Of a stretch of DNA of 64,000 nucleotides, positions 17,773-26,274 are shown one piece after another. The translations under genes were made by a program, and so were the position numbers. The stretch lies in assembly GCF_037482165.1 (NCBI RefSeq), contig NZ_CP148048.1, positions 992,001 to 1,056,000 of the forward strand, given 5' to 3'. This stretch comes from Parvimonas micra. Lineage in GTDB: Bacteria; Bacillota; Clostridia; Tissierellales; Peptoniphilaceae. The stretch's first letter is position 1; each line of letters begins with the position of its first letter. The notes beneath the pieces are model-generated. The model was not told the origin of the DNA and did no database searches. It saw nothing but the letters and a program-made list of their open reading frames with translations.

Positions 17773-19065
17773 TCAAAAATTTTTAGTAATTTTATTGTCT
17801 ACAGAATTTAGTGTGATAAAATACAAAAATTTAATTATTTCATAAAAATACTTACAATAAAAACTTTCTCCGTAAAACGATCCAGTACTATCTTTTATAA
17901 ATCCTGGACAACCCCCTCCAACACAAAACTTATTAAATTCACAAACTCTACATTTTTCAATTTTTTTTATATCTCTAAAATTATGTTTTATCTTATTTGA
18001 AAAGTCGAAATTCCATATATCAGTAATATAATTATCTGAACCTATATAAACTGAACAAGGATAAACCTTTCCATATTCATCAACTGTTATTACTTCTGAT
18101 CCTGCTCCACAAGGTAAATTTAGACACATGTAATCATCAGACAAATAAAACATTTTTTTCCACAATGCATATATATTCCTTTCAAAATACTTCCCCCATA
18201 TATTATAATTTTGTTTATTATTTAGACAAAATAGATGAGATATTAATTTTTTTGTTTCTTCAATTAATACTTCAATGTCTGGAAGTGAATTATCTTCAAT
18301 AGTATTACTTTGATAAATCAAATTGAATGTAAATTTATTAATACCTAAATCAATCAATCTATCAGCGTTATATATCATGTCTTTAACATTAGTTTTGTTT
18401 ATAATAGATATTACACCTCTATTTACATCTAAATTATTCATTATTTCTAGATTTTTTATTATATTCTTCAAATAATTTTCATCCATTTCTCTCGACAGAT
18501 TATTATAAATTTTAAAACCATCAACACTTAAACTTAAACTAACTTTATTTAATTTACAAAACAAAATAAAATCTTCATCTAATAATTTACCATTTGTTTG
18601 AACTATAAAATTTATATTTTGATTTTTATATAAATTTATAATTTTTTTTATTTTATTTTTTTCTAGTAATGGTTCTCCACCGTGAAATATTACATTTAAA
18701 CATTCTTTTGATTTATTATTCTCCAATATTTTATTTATAGTATAAATCATTATTTCGCTATCCATAGCCGTTCTTTTCTTAAATTTTTTAGCATAACAAT
18801 ACTTACAATTCATATTACAATCAGATGTAATATTTAATATCAAATATTTAAGATTTCTTATATTTTTAAAATTTTTTTCATTAAGTTTATTATAATTTAA
18901 TTGTATATAATTATATAATTCTGTATATTTAGACTTAAAATCATTCATATTATTAAATCTATTATTAACATCATGATTCATATCTAATTTGTAAGATATC
19001 CATCTTCCATTAGAAGGATTAATTATCAAAATTATATTATAAAAATGTAATATTTTAAAATCCAT
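17773..19065 (-). CDS. Radical SAM/SPASM peptide-modifying enzyme 1
   Basis: A 430-residue enzyme of the anSME/SPASM superfamily, which use SAM and iron-sulfur clusters to modify peptide residues. The radical SAM motif CNMNCKYC (Cys83, 87, 90) is followed by FHGGEPLLEK (the GGEP SAM site). The C-terminal SPASM domain has many cysteines: LPCGAGSEVI, VYPCSVY, and KCRVCEFNKFCVGGGC for auxiliary clusters. The first 70 residues precede the barrel and may recognise the leader. It starts at an ATG with GAGGTG upstream and lies immediately before the precursor gene. The exact chemistry (epimerisation, carbon crosslink, other) cannot be told. Confidence 0.88.
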   Translation of the reverse strand: MDFKILHFYNIILIINPSNGRWISYKLDMNHDVNNRFNNMNDFKSKYTELYNYIQLNYNKLNEKNFKNIRNLKYLILNITSDCNMNCKYCYAKKFKKRTAMDSEIMIYTINKILENNKSKECLNVIFHGGEPLLEKNKIKKIINLYKNQNINFIVQTNGKLLDEDFILFCKLNKVSLSLSVDGFKIYNNLSREMDENYLKNIIKNLEIMNNLDVNRGVISIINKTNVKDMIYNADRLIDLGINKFTFNLIYQSNTIEDNSLPDIEVLIEETKKLISHLFCLNNKQNYNIWGKYFERNIYALWKKMFYLSDDYMCLNLPCGAGSEVITVDEYGKVYPCSVYIGSDNYITDIWNFDFSNKIKHNFRDIKKIEKCRVCEFNKFCVGGGCPGFIKDSTGSFYGESFYCKYFYEIIKFLYFITLNSVDNKITKNF

Positions 19066-19082
19066 CTATATATTCACCTCTA

Positions 19083-19688
19083 TTAATCAAAACAATATGT
19101 TTTTATCCATGTATATTCTTTACCTACAAATAAAAAACTCGATTTTGCTTTTTCTTTATTTTTAAAGCTTTTCTCACTGTAATTAGAATCTAATAAAATA
19201 ATACTCTGTTTTATATTTTTCGAAAAAAAAGATTCTTCTAATAATTTTTTTGTAAAAATATAATTTTTGTATTCTTTTTCAATATCTAAAATATAATATT
19301 CAGTATACAGCTTAGAAAGTATGTCTTCTTCCTTTATTGTAATATAAATTTTAAATATATCATTCCATTTATATAAATCATTTATTATAGAATAATTTGA
19401 AAACTCATCTAAAAATAAAACTTTTGTATCTTTAAAAAATAATCTTTTAATATGGTTAAGTTCAAATATAAAGCCATCTTCAAGTATTTTTCTGCTATTT
19501 AGAGAAGATGATGATTGATATATTTTTAAAAAGTTGTTATATTCAGAAAAAAGTTTACTTAGAATAGTTGTTTTTCCATAATCAGAGTCTCCTTTTATAA
19601 TAATAACTTTAAGATTAAGATCTAATAATTTATTTTTTATATATTCCTGAAAATCATTTAAAATTTCTATATACTTTAACAAATCCAC
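19083..19688 (-). CDS. Small P-loop NTPase of unknown role in the island cluster
   Basis: A 201-residue protein not recognised. It has a Walker A motif IIIKGDSDYGKTTI near residue 28 and a Walker B-like KVLFLDEFSNY near 90, so it probably binds and hydrolyses nucleotide. There is no ABC signature, no membrane segment and no helicase motif. The GTG at 19688 is chosen because it overlaps the permease stop (TAGTG) and has GGGGTGA before it; a TTG 42 nt upstream would extend far into the permease gene. Wedged between the ABC exporter and the radical SAM gene, it may be an immunity, regulatory or enzyme-assisting ATPase. Confidence 0.6.
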   Translation of the reverse strand: MDLLKYIEILNDFQEYIKNKLLDLNLKVIIIKGDSDYGKTTILSKLFSEYNNFLKIYQSSSSLNSRKILEDGFIFELNHIKRLFFKDTKVLFLDEFSNYSIINDLYKWNDIFKIYITIKEEDILSKLYTEYYILDIEKEYKNYIFTKKLLEESFFSKNIKQSIILLDSNYSEKSFKNKEKAKSSFLFVGKEYTWIKTYCFD

Positions 19689-20464
19689 TAACTGTTCACC
19701 CCACTGTATTTTTTTATTCCTTTTTTCCAAATAAACTTAGTAAACAATACTAAAAATAGACAAACTAGCACCTCAATACAAATATAATATAATTGTTCTT
19801 TCCCATATAAAATAGCAACAGGATAATATCCCATAAATCCAAAAGGAATAATAAAAGTAAAAATAATTTTTATAAATTTATTAAAAATATTTAATGGATA
19901 TTTTGAATATATTGTCAATGATTGGATTATTCTAATTAATGAATTAGATATATTTTCAAACCAAAATGAAAGACTTGCTACTATTGTAAATAAACACACA
20001 AATATTAATATATTCATAAATGTCATTGGAATTATAATCAATAGAAGTCTTATTATACTTATTTGAGAAATATTTATGAATCTTATAATAATAACTAACC
20101 CTAGAAAAACTCCTCCTACATCACCTATTCCTTTGCCATATAATTGTAGTAGTTCGTTTATCGGCTTAACTAAAATACCATCTAAATTCCCAGATACCAA
20201 AATATATGAGAAGTCATAAAGTGGCCAAAATAAAAATCCAAATAATCCGTAAGAAAATTGATATAAACCAAAAATTAATAGTATTTGTTCGTAACTCCAC
20301 CCATTTAAATTAGGTATATTTTCAAATAAAGTATGTATAAATATAAAAGTAAGTAGTTGTGTAAAAAAATCTGATAAAATAAATATAAAAAAATCAAATT
20401 TATTACTTAATCTTAATTTAAGTTCTAATTTTCTAATTGAAATAAACAATTTAAAAGTTTTCAT
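19688..20464 (-). CDS. ABC-2 type permease (export subunit 2)
   Basis: A 258-residue membrane protein with about six hydrophobic segments. The pattern of short permeases usually found in pairs (the DUF990/ABC2_membrane_6 type) is seen in GWSYEQILLIFGLYQ and LVSGNLDGILVKPINELLQ. It is expected to form a heterodimeric channel with the neighbouring permease, powered by the ATPase encoded just upstream. It starts with an ATG after GAGGGG, 2 bp after the previous stop. In this setting the likely cargo is the modified peptide, or it confers self-protection. Confidence 0.78.
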   Translation of the reverse strand: MKTFKLFISIRKLELKLRLSNKFDFFIFILSDFFTQLLTFIFIHTLFENIPNLNGWSYEQILLIFGLYQFSYGLFGFLFWPLYDFSYILVSGNLDGILVKPINELLQLYGKGIGDVGGVFLGLVIIIRFINISQISIIRLLLIIIPMTFMNILIFVCLFTIVASLSFWFENISNSLIRIIQSLTIYSKYPLNIFNKFIKIIFTFIIPFGFMGYYPVAILYGKEQLYYICIEVLVCLFLVLFTKFIWKKGIKKYSGVNS

Positions 20465-20466
20465 AA

Positions 20467-21255
20467 CTACCCCTCAAAGATACTTAATTTTTCTAAAGCT
20501 CTATTTTGAAATTTAAATAGTATATAGGAAAGCACCAAACACCAAATAACTCCATAAAGTATACTATAAAAATTCTCAATTGAATTTACTTTTAATGAAT
20601 TTATAGGCATATAAATAATATATTTGAAAGGAAGAAACTCAATTATATTCCTGTACTTATCTTCAAAGAACTCTAAAGGAATAAGTAATCCAGAACAAAT
20701 AGAAAATAAAAAGTCTTTAAAATGTGTAACTCCTTCAACACTAATTATCCAACACGAAAAAAGTCCAACTATATAATTTATAACAAAATTCAAATATATA
20801 GATATAAAAATTAATATCACAAAAAAAACCAAATGTTCAACTTTTTTCACACTAACATCAAAATATATAAAAATTGTTAAAATGAATAAAATTATTTGAG
20901 TTAAAAAAACCCACACAACCTCTCCAATTCTAATGAACCAGAACTTAAAAAATAAATTTACTGGTGTTGTTAATGAATTCAATATACTTCCATCTTGTAT
21001 TTGTTTAGAAATAACTCTATCTATTCTATTAGTAGTCAATGCATATATAATTTGAGACAATAATGTATATTTTAAAATATCATTAAAATCATATCCATTT
21101 ATTGTCCCTCCACTTACATACACACTTTTCCAAAATGATATCAAGAAAATTATCAAAATTACAGAGCTTAAAAAATTCCATATAATTTCATACTTGTATT
21201 TAGATAGCCTAATAAAAATTAGTTTTACAAAAGCTAAGTATTTTCTTAAATTCAT
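20467..21255 (-). CDS. ABC-2 type permease (export subunit 1)
   Basis: A 262-residue permease of the same type as its neighbour, with six predicted membrane helices. The conserved region reads KYTLLSQIIYALTTNRIDR then ISKQIQDGSILNSLTTPVNL, equivalent to the NLDGILVKPIN segment of subunit 2. AAGGAGA precedes the ATG, which overlaps the ATPase gene by 4 bp. ATPase plus two short permeases is a common export module in bacteriocin immunity and RiPP clusters. The substrate is not determinable from sequence. Confidence 0.78.
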   Translation of the reverse strand: MNLRKYLAFVKLIFIRLSKYKYEIIWNFLSSVILIIFLISFWKSVYVSGGTINGYDFNDILKYTLLSQIIYALTTNRIDRVISKQIQDGSILNSLTTPVNLFFKFWFIRIGEVVWVFLTQIILFILTIFIYFDVSVKKVEHLVFFVILIFISIYLNFVINYIVGLFSCWIISVEGVTHFKDFLFSICSGLLIPLEFFEDKYRNIIEFLPFKYIIYMPINSLKVNSIENFYSILYGVIWCLVLSYILFKFQNRALEKLSIFEG

Positions 21256-22211
21256 TCTGATTTCTCCTTACCAGTAAAAATTTTATAAATAGAGTCTTCA
21301 AAACTACATTCTCTAAAATTAATCTCTATATTTGTGTCAAAAAGTAAATCATGTAAAACTAATGAAGTATTTTTGCTGTTTCTAATAGTTATATGTAATT
21401 CATTTTTACCTTCGTATATAATTTTACAATATGAATCCAATTTTTTAACTATTGAAATCATCTCTAATTTCGTTTCATGCTGTAAATTTTTGAATTCTAT
21501 AATTCTATTTTTACCATATTTTTCAACTATACCCTCAGTAGTATTATCTTCTATTATTTTTCCAGAATCTATGATGATAATTCTTTTACATACGTCTGAA
21601 ATATCATTTAAATCATGAGATGTAAATAATACCGTTACATTTTTTTCCGAATTCAAAAATTTTATAAACTTCTTTATTTTTTCTTTTGTTTCTATATCAA
21701 GTCCAATTGTTGGTTCATCTAAAAAAATTATACTTGGATTATGTAAAAATATTGAAGCTATTTCGCATTTTATTCTTTGTCCTAAACTCATTTTTCTTAA
21801 AGGTTTATTTACTAATTCTTCTAGTCCTAACATAAAAACTATTTCTTCAAAATTTTGTTTAAATAACTTCTTTTCAACTTCATATATATCCCTTAATATA
21901 TGGAAAGCCTCATTAGGAGAAAGCTCCGGCCAAAGTTGAGGCTTATTACCAAACATTATTCCTATATTTTTAACATGATTAACTCTCTCTAAATACGGCA
22001 CTTTTCCATCAACTACAACATTTCCTTCTGAAGGATGTATTATACCTGATAATATTCTTAAAGTTGTAGTTTTCCCCGATCCATTTTTACCTATGTATCC
22101 AACACACTCTCCTTTTTTTATATTAAAAGATATGTCATTAACAGCATTTAAAAATATATTATTATATCTATAAGTCTTTGAAAGATTATTAACTTTAATT
22201 ATATTTTCCAA
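21252..22211 (-). CDS. ABC transporter ATPase of the island exporter
   Basis: A 319-residue cytoplasmic nucleotide-binding subunit. Walker A is YIGKNGSGKTTTLRIL near residue 38, the signature is MSLGQRIKCE near 141, and Walker B with catalytic Glu is IIFLDEPTIGLD near 160. A switch His follows in FTSHDLND. The C-terminal 90 residues form an extra regulatory-like domain. It starts with TTG, supported by GAGGAG 7 nt upstream, and overlaps the radical SAM gene by 17 bp, so the two are translationally coupled. With the two permeases it forms a complete exporter. Confidence 0.88.
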   Translation of the reverse strand: MENIIKVNNLSKTYRYNNIFLNAVNDISFNIKKGECVGYIGKNGSGKTTTLRILSGIIHPSEGNVVVDGKVPYLERVNHVKNIGIMFGNKPQLWPELSPNEAFHILRDIYEVEKKLFKQNFEEIVFMLGLEELVNKPLRKMSLGQRIKCEIASIFLHNPSIIFLDEPTIGLDIETKEKIKKFIKFLNSEKNVTVLFTSHDLNDISDVCKRIIIIDSGKIIEDNTTEGIVEKYGKNRIIEFKNLQHETKLEMISIVKKLDSYCKIIYEGKNELHITIRNSKNTSLVLHDLLFDTNIEINFRECSFEDSIYKIFTGKEKSE

Positions 22212-23322
22212 ATTTATCTCCTCTCAAACTTAAAGTAGTATTCAAACTATTCCACCAAAAGTAAATATCTCCTTTTTTGGATAATTCTTCTCGCAAAAAA
22301 ACAATCATTAATTTGTTAAACTCACATACTGGATCTATAGATTTAATTTTTGAATTATTATAATAACTTCTTGCAGAACAACAAGCTGAACATTCTTTAT
22401 TAAATTCACATAACTTACATTCAAGTATATTATTTTTATAATTATACCTTAATTCTTTCCATGTCTGATTATTTAACATATTATCCCAAAAATCTTCTTT
22501 AACACTTCCATACGAAAATTTTTTATCTTCACAAAAATCCGCACAAGGATAAACGTTTCCATCGCTAGACAAAGCAAACTGTGAAATTCCAGCTCCACAA
22601 GGGGAAGACATACACATGTAAGAATTTTTTTTAGTTATCATCTTTTTTATAAAATAATACATATTTTTCTCAAATATCAATATATTATCTTTTTTTAATT
22701 TGTTAGCCAATTTGTCTAGAATACTTTTATATGTATAAAACATTTCCTCTGATGATAATCTTAGGTCTGAGAATCGACCTCGACCAGATGGTAAAAAATA
22801 ATTAACGGAAAAGTTATGTACTCCCAAATCAAAAAAATTATCCAACTCATCTATAATCAATTTATAATTACTTTTGTTTAAAACAGAAATTATACTATAC
22901 TTACAGTTTAAACTATTCATCATAATTAAGGAAGCAATAGTTTTTTTTGTAGTACTTTTACCATTAAAATCTAATCTATTTATGTTAGAAACATCTGTAA
23001 ATCCATCAATACTAACGCCTACACCAAACCCATATTTTTTAAAAAATTCTATAACCTCAGAATTAATATATATTCCATTTGTTTGAATTAAATATTTAAC
23101 ATATTTTGAAAAGCAAGAATTTTCAATTTTTTCTACTATTTGTCTAATTTCATTAAATCTTAACAGTGGCTCACCACCATGGAATAAAATATACATATTT
23201 GAACTAAATTTTCTAAAAACTTTATTAATAAAGCAATAAACATCATTCACATCTAAACTCTGTTTTTTCACTCCTGCATCTAAATAGCAGTATGAACACC
23301 TTAAATTACAATCATTAGTCAT
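22195..23322 (-). CDS. Radical SAM/SPASM enzyme 2, first gene of the island operon
   Basis: A second SPASM-type radical SAM enzyme of 375 residues from the first ATG. It has CNLRCSYC right at the start (Cys5, 9, 12), LFHGGEPLLR, and a C-terminal SPASM region: PCGAGISQF, VYPCADFC, ECKLCEFNKECSACCSA. That ATG removes the first barrel strand seen in relatives. Translation upstream gives IKSVTLVID in frame back to a GGGGGGG tract at 23356-23362, with no ATG, GTG or TTG before an in-frame TAA. The true start is therefore probably a rare ATT at 23349, 6 nt after the G tract. Two maturases in one cluster suggest two modifications, or a heterodimer. Confidence 0.85.
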   Translation of the reverse strand: MTNDCNLRCSYCYLDAGVKKQSLDVNDVYCFINKVFRKFSSNMYILFHGGEPLLRFNEIRQIVEKIENSCFSKYVKYLIQTNGIYINSEVIEFFKKYGFGVGVSIDGFTDVSNINRLDFNGKSTTKKTIASLIMMNSLNCKYSIISVLNKSNYKLIIDELDNFFDLGVHNFSVNYFLPSGRGRFSDLRLSSEEMFYTYKSILDKLANKLKKDNILIFEKNMYYFIKKMITKKNSYMCMSSPCGAGISQFALSSDGNVYPCADFCEDKKFSYGSVKEDFWDNMLNNQTWKELRYNYKNNILECKLCEFNKECSACCSARSYYNNSKIKSIDPVCEFNKLMIVFLREELSKKGDIYFWWNSLNTTLSLRGDKFGKYN

Positions 23323-23405
23323 ATCTATGACTAGAGTTACTGATTTAATAACTATCCCCCCCGATTATTATTTATTAATTAATTAATTAAATGAAGTATA
23401 TTTTA

Positions 23406-23434
23406 ATTATACCTTTAATATCTAACTATGTCAA
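23406..23434 (-). promoter_or_regulatory. Consensus promoter of the island operon
   Basis: On the minus strand a perfect TTGACA (23434-23429) and a perfect TATAAT (23411-23406) are 17 bp apart. It lies about 60 bp upstream of the likely start of radical SAM enzyme 2 and should drive the maturase-exporter-precursor genes. Confidence 0.85.
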
Positions 23435-23464
23435 TATATTTATATATTTTATAAAGACTTTTTC

Positions 23465-23504
23465 TGTTATGATACAATTTATAATAAATAATCAAAAAAG
23501 ATTG
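23465..23504. repeat. Right copy of the island-flanking direct repeat
   Basis: The B element TGTTATGATACAATT (23465-23479) is followed by the 27-bp A element (23478-23504), both identical to the copies beside dnaJ. The A element here is part of the yvcK terminator. See the left copy at 10400-10439. Confidence 0.75.
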
Positions 23505-23520
23505 GGAGAAAACCCAATCT
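23494..23520 (-). terminator. Intrinsic terminator after yvcK
   Basis: On the minus strand AGATTGGG and CCCAATCT form an 8-bp stem around a TTTTCT loop, followed by a T6 run, 38 bp past the yvcK stop. Confidence 0.88.
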
Positions 23521-23557
23521 AAATTTTATCATTCTAAGTTATAAAAATTTTTATAAT

Positions 23558-24529
23558 TTAAAAATTTTCTAAAATTAATTTAGCTAGTTTATCTTCATTA
23601 TGTCTTGAATAGCCTGAAGACTTACTAACTAAATTGTCCTCTAAAACCCTTATTTTTAATTTTTTTAAATATTCTCTTTCTTCATCACTTAGTAACAGTT
23701 GACTTGCACTTTTTCTTTTATATTTTAAATCTACCTCTTCAGGAATTATTTCATTATTTACTATTACTGTGTCAATTTTAATTCCTTCACAATGCTTATA
23801 AATTGCGTTTAAATGGTCAGTAACCTTATAATCGAAGGTTTCTGTTGATTGATTAACAACATTTAAAATAAAGCAAATTTTTGCTTTAGTATTTGTTAAT
23901 GCTTCACTTATTTCAGAAATTAACAAATTAGGAATTACAGAAGTATATAAACTTCCAGGGCCTATTAAAATTACATCAGAATTATAGATTTCATGAACAA
24001 CTTCATTAAGTGGTTTAGCATATTTAGGAGAAATGAAAACTCTATTTATTCTACTACTATTTTCATCTTCTAAGTTTAAAGCTGTTATATTACTTTCTCC
24101 CTCAATTATTTCTCCATTTTCAAGCTCTGCAAATAATTTTATATTATCTAAAGTAACTGGTAAAACTTTACCGGTTATTGCTAAAATATTAGAAGTTTCT
24201 TGGATACCTAACATAAAATCTTTATAAATATCTGCCATTGCAACTAGAAATAAATTTCCAAAGCTTTGTCCCTTAAGATTTCCCTCTTTAAATCTATATT
24301 TCATCAATCTTTCCATTGATTTTTCAGTATTTGCTAAAGAAATCAAACAAGCTCTAATATCTCCAGGTGGAATAATTCCTAAATCATCTCTAAGCATTCC
24401 GGAACTTCCACCGTCATCAGCGACGGTTACAATTGCAGTAATATCTTTAAAATATTTTTTTAAACCTTTAAGAATAGTAGAACTTCCAGTTCCTCCTCCT
24501 ATGGTTACAATTCTAGTATCATCTACCAT
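23558..24529 (-). CDS. yvcK: YvcK-family gluconeogenesis/morphogenesis factor (CofD-like fold)
   Basis: YvcK-type proteins bind UDP-sugars and are needed for normal growth and cell shape on gluconeogenic carbon sources. The 323-residue protein carries VTIGGGTGSSTILKGLK near residue 7, TVADDGGSSGMLRDDLGIIP near 35 and PGDIRACL, the conserved family block. The LIGPGSLYTSVIPNLL segment near 190 is also typical. The ATG overlaps rapZ by 7 bp. In many Firmicutes whiA follows yvcK; here a terminator and the accessory island follow instead. Confidence 0.94.
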   Translation of the reverse strand: MVDDTRIVTIGGGTGSSTILKGLKKYFKDITAIVTVADDGGSSGMLRDDLGIIPPGDIRACLISLANTEKSMERLMKYRFKEGNLKGQSFGNLFLVAMADIYKDFMLGIQETSNILAITGKVLPVTLDNIKLFAELENGEIIEGESNITALNLEDENSSRINRVFISPKYAKPLNEVVHEIYNSDVILIGPGSLYTSVIPNLLISEISEALTNTKAKICFILNVVNQSTETFDYKVTDHLNAIYKHCEGIKIDTVIVNNEIIPEEVDLKYKRKSASQLLLSDEEREYLKKLKIRVLEDNLVSKSSGYSRHNEDKLAKLILENF

Positions 24530-25374
24530 AGTCTTTCATCCCTATGAGAAATATTAACATTAGAATGTTCTTTTTTAAGTTCTGAATAAATTTTTTCAGC
24601 TAAACAAACAGAACGATGCTTTCCACCTGTACATCCAACTCCAATAGTAAGCATATTTTTTCCTTCAGCCTTATATTTAGGTATTAAGAACTCCAATAAA
24701 TCAACAACCTTATCTAAAAATATCTTTGAGTCATCAAAATCCATAACATAATTTTGAATTTCATCATCTTTTCCGTTAAGTTCTTTTAGTTCTTCAATAT
24801 AATATGGATTAGGTAAAAATCTAACGTCAAAAACTAAATCAGCTTCAACCAAAATTCCATTTTTAAATCCAAATGATTCTATATTTATAACTAAATCTTT
24901 TTTATTACCATTGAAAAAAATTGAATTCAATTTATTTTTAAAACTTATAGCAGAAAGTCTTGTAGTATCTATGATAATATCAGATTTATCTTTTATATCA
25001 TTAAGTAATTCCCTTTCTAGCTCTATGGAATCTGAAAGTGCACCATTCGGGTTTACAGGATGAGGACGTCTTAATTCCTTGTATCTATTAATAAGAGTTC
25101 TATTACTTGCATCTAAAAATAAGACTTTAAGTTCACAATCCATTTTTTTCAAATTTTGAATTGTTTCTGATAAGTCTTCAAAAAACCTAGCTCTAACGTC
25201 AATAACTATAGCCAACTTTTCAATAGACTTTGTAGAATTATTTATTAATTCAACAAAATCTACAATAAATTTTGGAGGGAGATTTTCCATGCAATAATAA
25301 CCCATATCTTCAAAATGGTTTAATGCCAATGTCTTTCCTGCTCCACTCATTCCTGTAATTATAACTGCTTCCAT
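24523..25374 (-). CDS. rapZ: RapZ/YvcJ nucleotide-binding protein
   Basis: A 283-residue P-loop protein. In E. coli RapZ is an RNase E adaptor controlling amino-sugar synthesis; in Bacillus YvcJ hydrolyses GTP. Walker A is TGMSGAGKTLALNHFED near residue 7. Other family marks are ENLPPKFI, FLDASNRTLINRYKELRRPHPV and the C-terminal TIGVGCTGGKHRSVCLAE, which forms the sugar-binding region of RapZ. It lies 3 bp after murB in the uvrC-hprK-murB-rapZ-yvcK run. Confidence 0.94.
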   Translation of the reverse strand: MEAVIITGMSGAGKTLALNHFEDMGYYCMENLPPKFIVDFVELINNSTKSIEKLAIVIDVRARFFEDLSETIQNLKKMDCELKVLFLDASNRTLINRYKELRRPHPVNPNGALSDSIELERELLNDIKDKSDIIIDTTRLSAISFKNKLNSIFFNGNKKDLVINIESFGFKNGILVEADLVFDVRFLPNPYYIEELKELNGKDDEIQNYVMDFDDSKIFLDKVVDLLEFLIPKYKAEGKNMLTIGVGCTGGKHRSVCLAEKIYSELKKEHSNVNISHRDERLW

Positions 25375-25377
25375 AAC

Positions 25378-26265
25378 CTAATCCTTTAAAATTCTTACTT
25401 CTGTTTCCAACTTAACTCCAAATTTTTCAAAAACAACTTTTTGAACATATTCAATAAGCTCCATAACCTCTTTATAACTCGCATTTCCTTTATTAACAAC
25501 AAAGCCTGAATGTTTTTCGGAAACCCAAGCATCATTTATATGATATCCTTTAAGTCCAGCATCTTCGATTAATTTTGAAGCAAAATGTCCTTCAGGTCTT
25601 TTAAATGTACTTCCCGCAGAACCGAAGTTCAAAGGTTGTTTTGAATTTCTTCTTTCTCTTAAATCTTCATAGACAGCATTTATTTCTTCTTTATTTCCTT
25701 TTTGTAATTTCAACTTAATAGTAGTTACAATATAGTTTTTCCTTTGAATTATGCTTTTTCTATAAGAAAATTCAAGCTCTTCATTTTTTAATTCTCTTAA
25801 TTCAAAATTATCTAAGTCCAAAACTTGAACGGATTCCACTATATCTTTCATTTCACCACCATAGGCTCCTGCATTCATATAGACTGCTCCACCTATTGTT
25901 CCAGGAATTCCTGAAGCGAATTCAAATCCTGTTAAAGAATTTTCATAAGCTACAGTATAAACTTCTGATAATTTTGCACCAGAATTTACTATTAAATATT
26001 CGCCCTCAACTTGTATTGTTGAAAATTCACCCTTTAATTTTATTATAACTCCATTATATCCTTCATCTGGAACAAGTAAATTTGATCCATTTCCAATTAC
26101 AAAAAATTTAATACTATTTTCTCTACATATTTTTATAGTTTCAACTATATCGGAAACTTCTCTTGGTTCAATTAAAGCTATACAATTTCCACCAATTTTG
26201 AATGTAGTATGATTTTTTAAAGGTTCATCATATCTTACAATACAATTTAATTTACTAAATAACAT
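25378..26265 (-). CDS. murB: UDP-N-acetylenolpyruvoylglucosamine reductase MurB
   Basis: FAD enzyme that reduces the enolpyruvyl ether to give UDP-MurNAc for peptidoglycan. The 295-residue protein shows LKNHTTFKIGG near residue 17, the FAD loop GNGSNLLVPDEGY, FASGIPGTIGGAVYMNAGAYGG, and the catalytic Ser in GSAGSTFKRPEGHFASKLIE. The pattern fits type II MurB, common in Firmicutes. The ATG at 26265 is preferred to a GTG 9 nt upstream because AGGTGG covers that GTG and lies 5 nt from the ATG. Confidence 0.94.
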   Translation of the reverse strand: MLFSKLNCIVRYDEPLKNHTTFKIGGNCIALIEPREVSDIVETIKICRENSIKFFVIGNGSNLLVPDEGYNGVIIKLKGEFSTIQVEGEYLIVNSGAKLSEVYTVAYENSLTGFEFASGIPGTIGGAVYMNAGAYGGEMKDIVESVQVLDLDNFELRELKNEELEFSYRKSIIQRKNYIVTTIKLKLQKGNKEEINAVYEDLRERRNSKQPLNFGSAGSTFKRPEGHFASKLIEDAGLKGYHINDAWVSEKHSGFVVNKGNASYKEVMELIEYVQKVVFEKFGVKLETEVRILKD

Positions 26266-26274
26266 ATTTACCAC

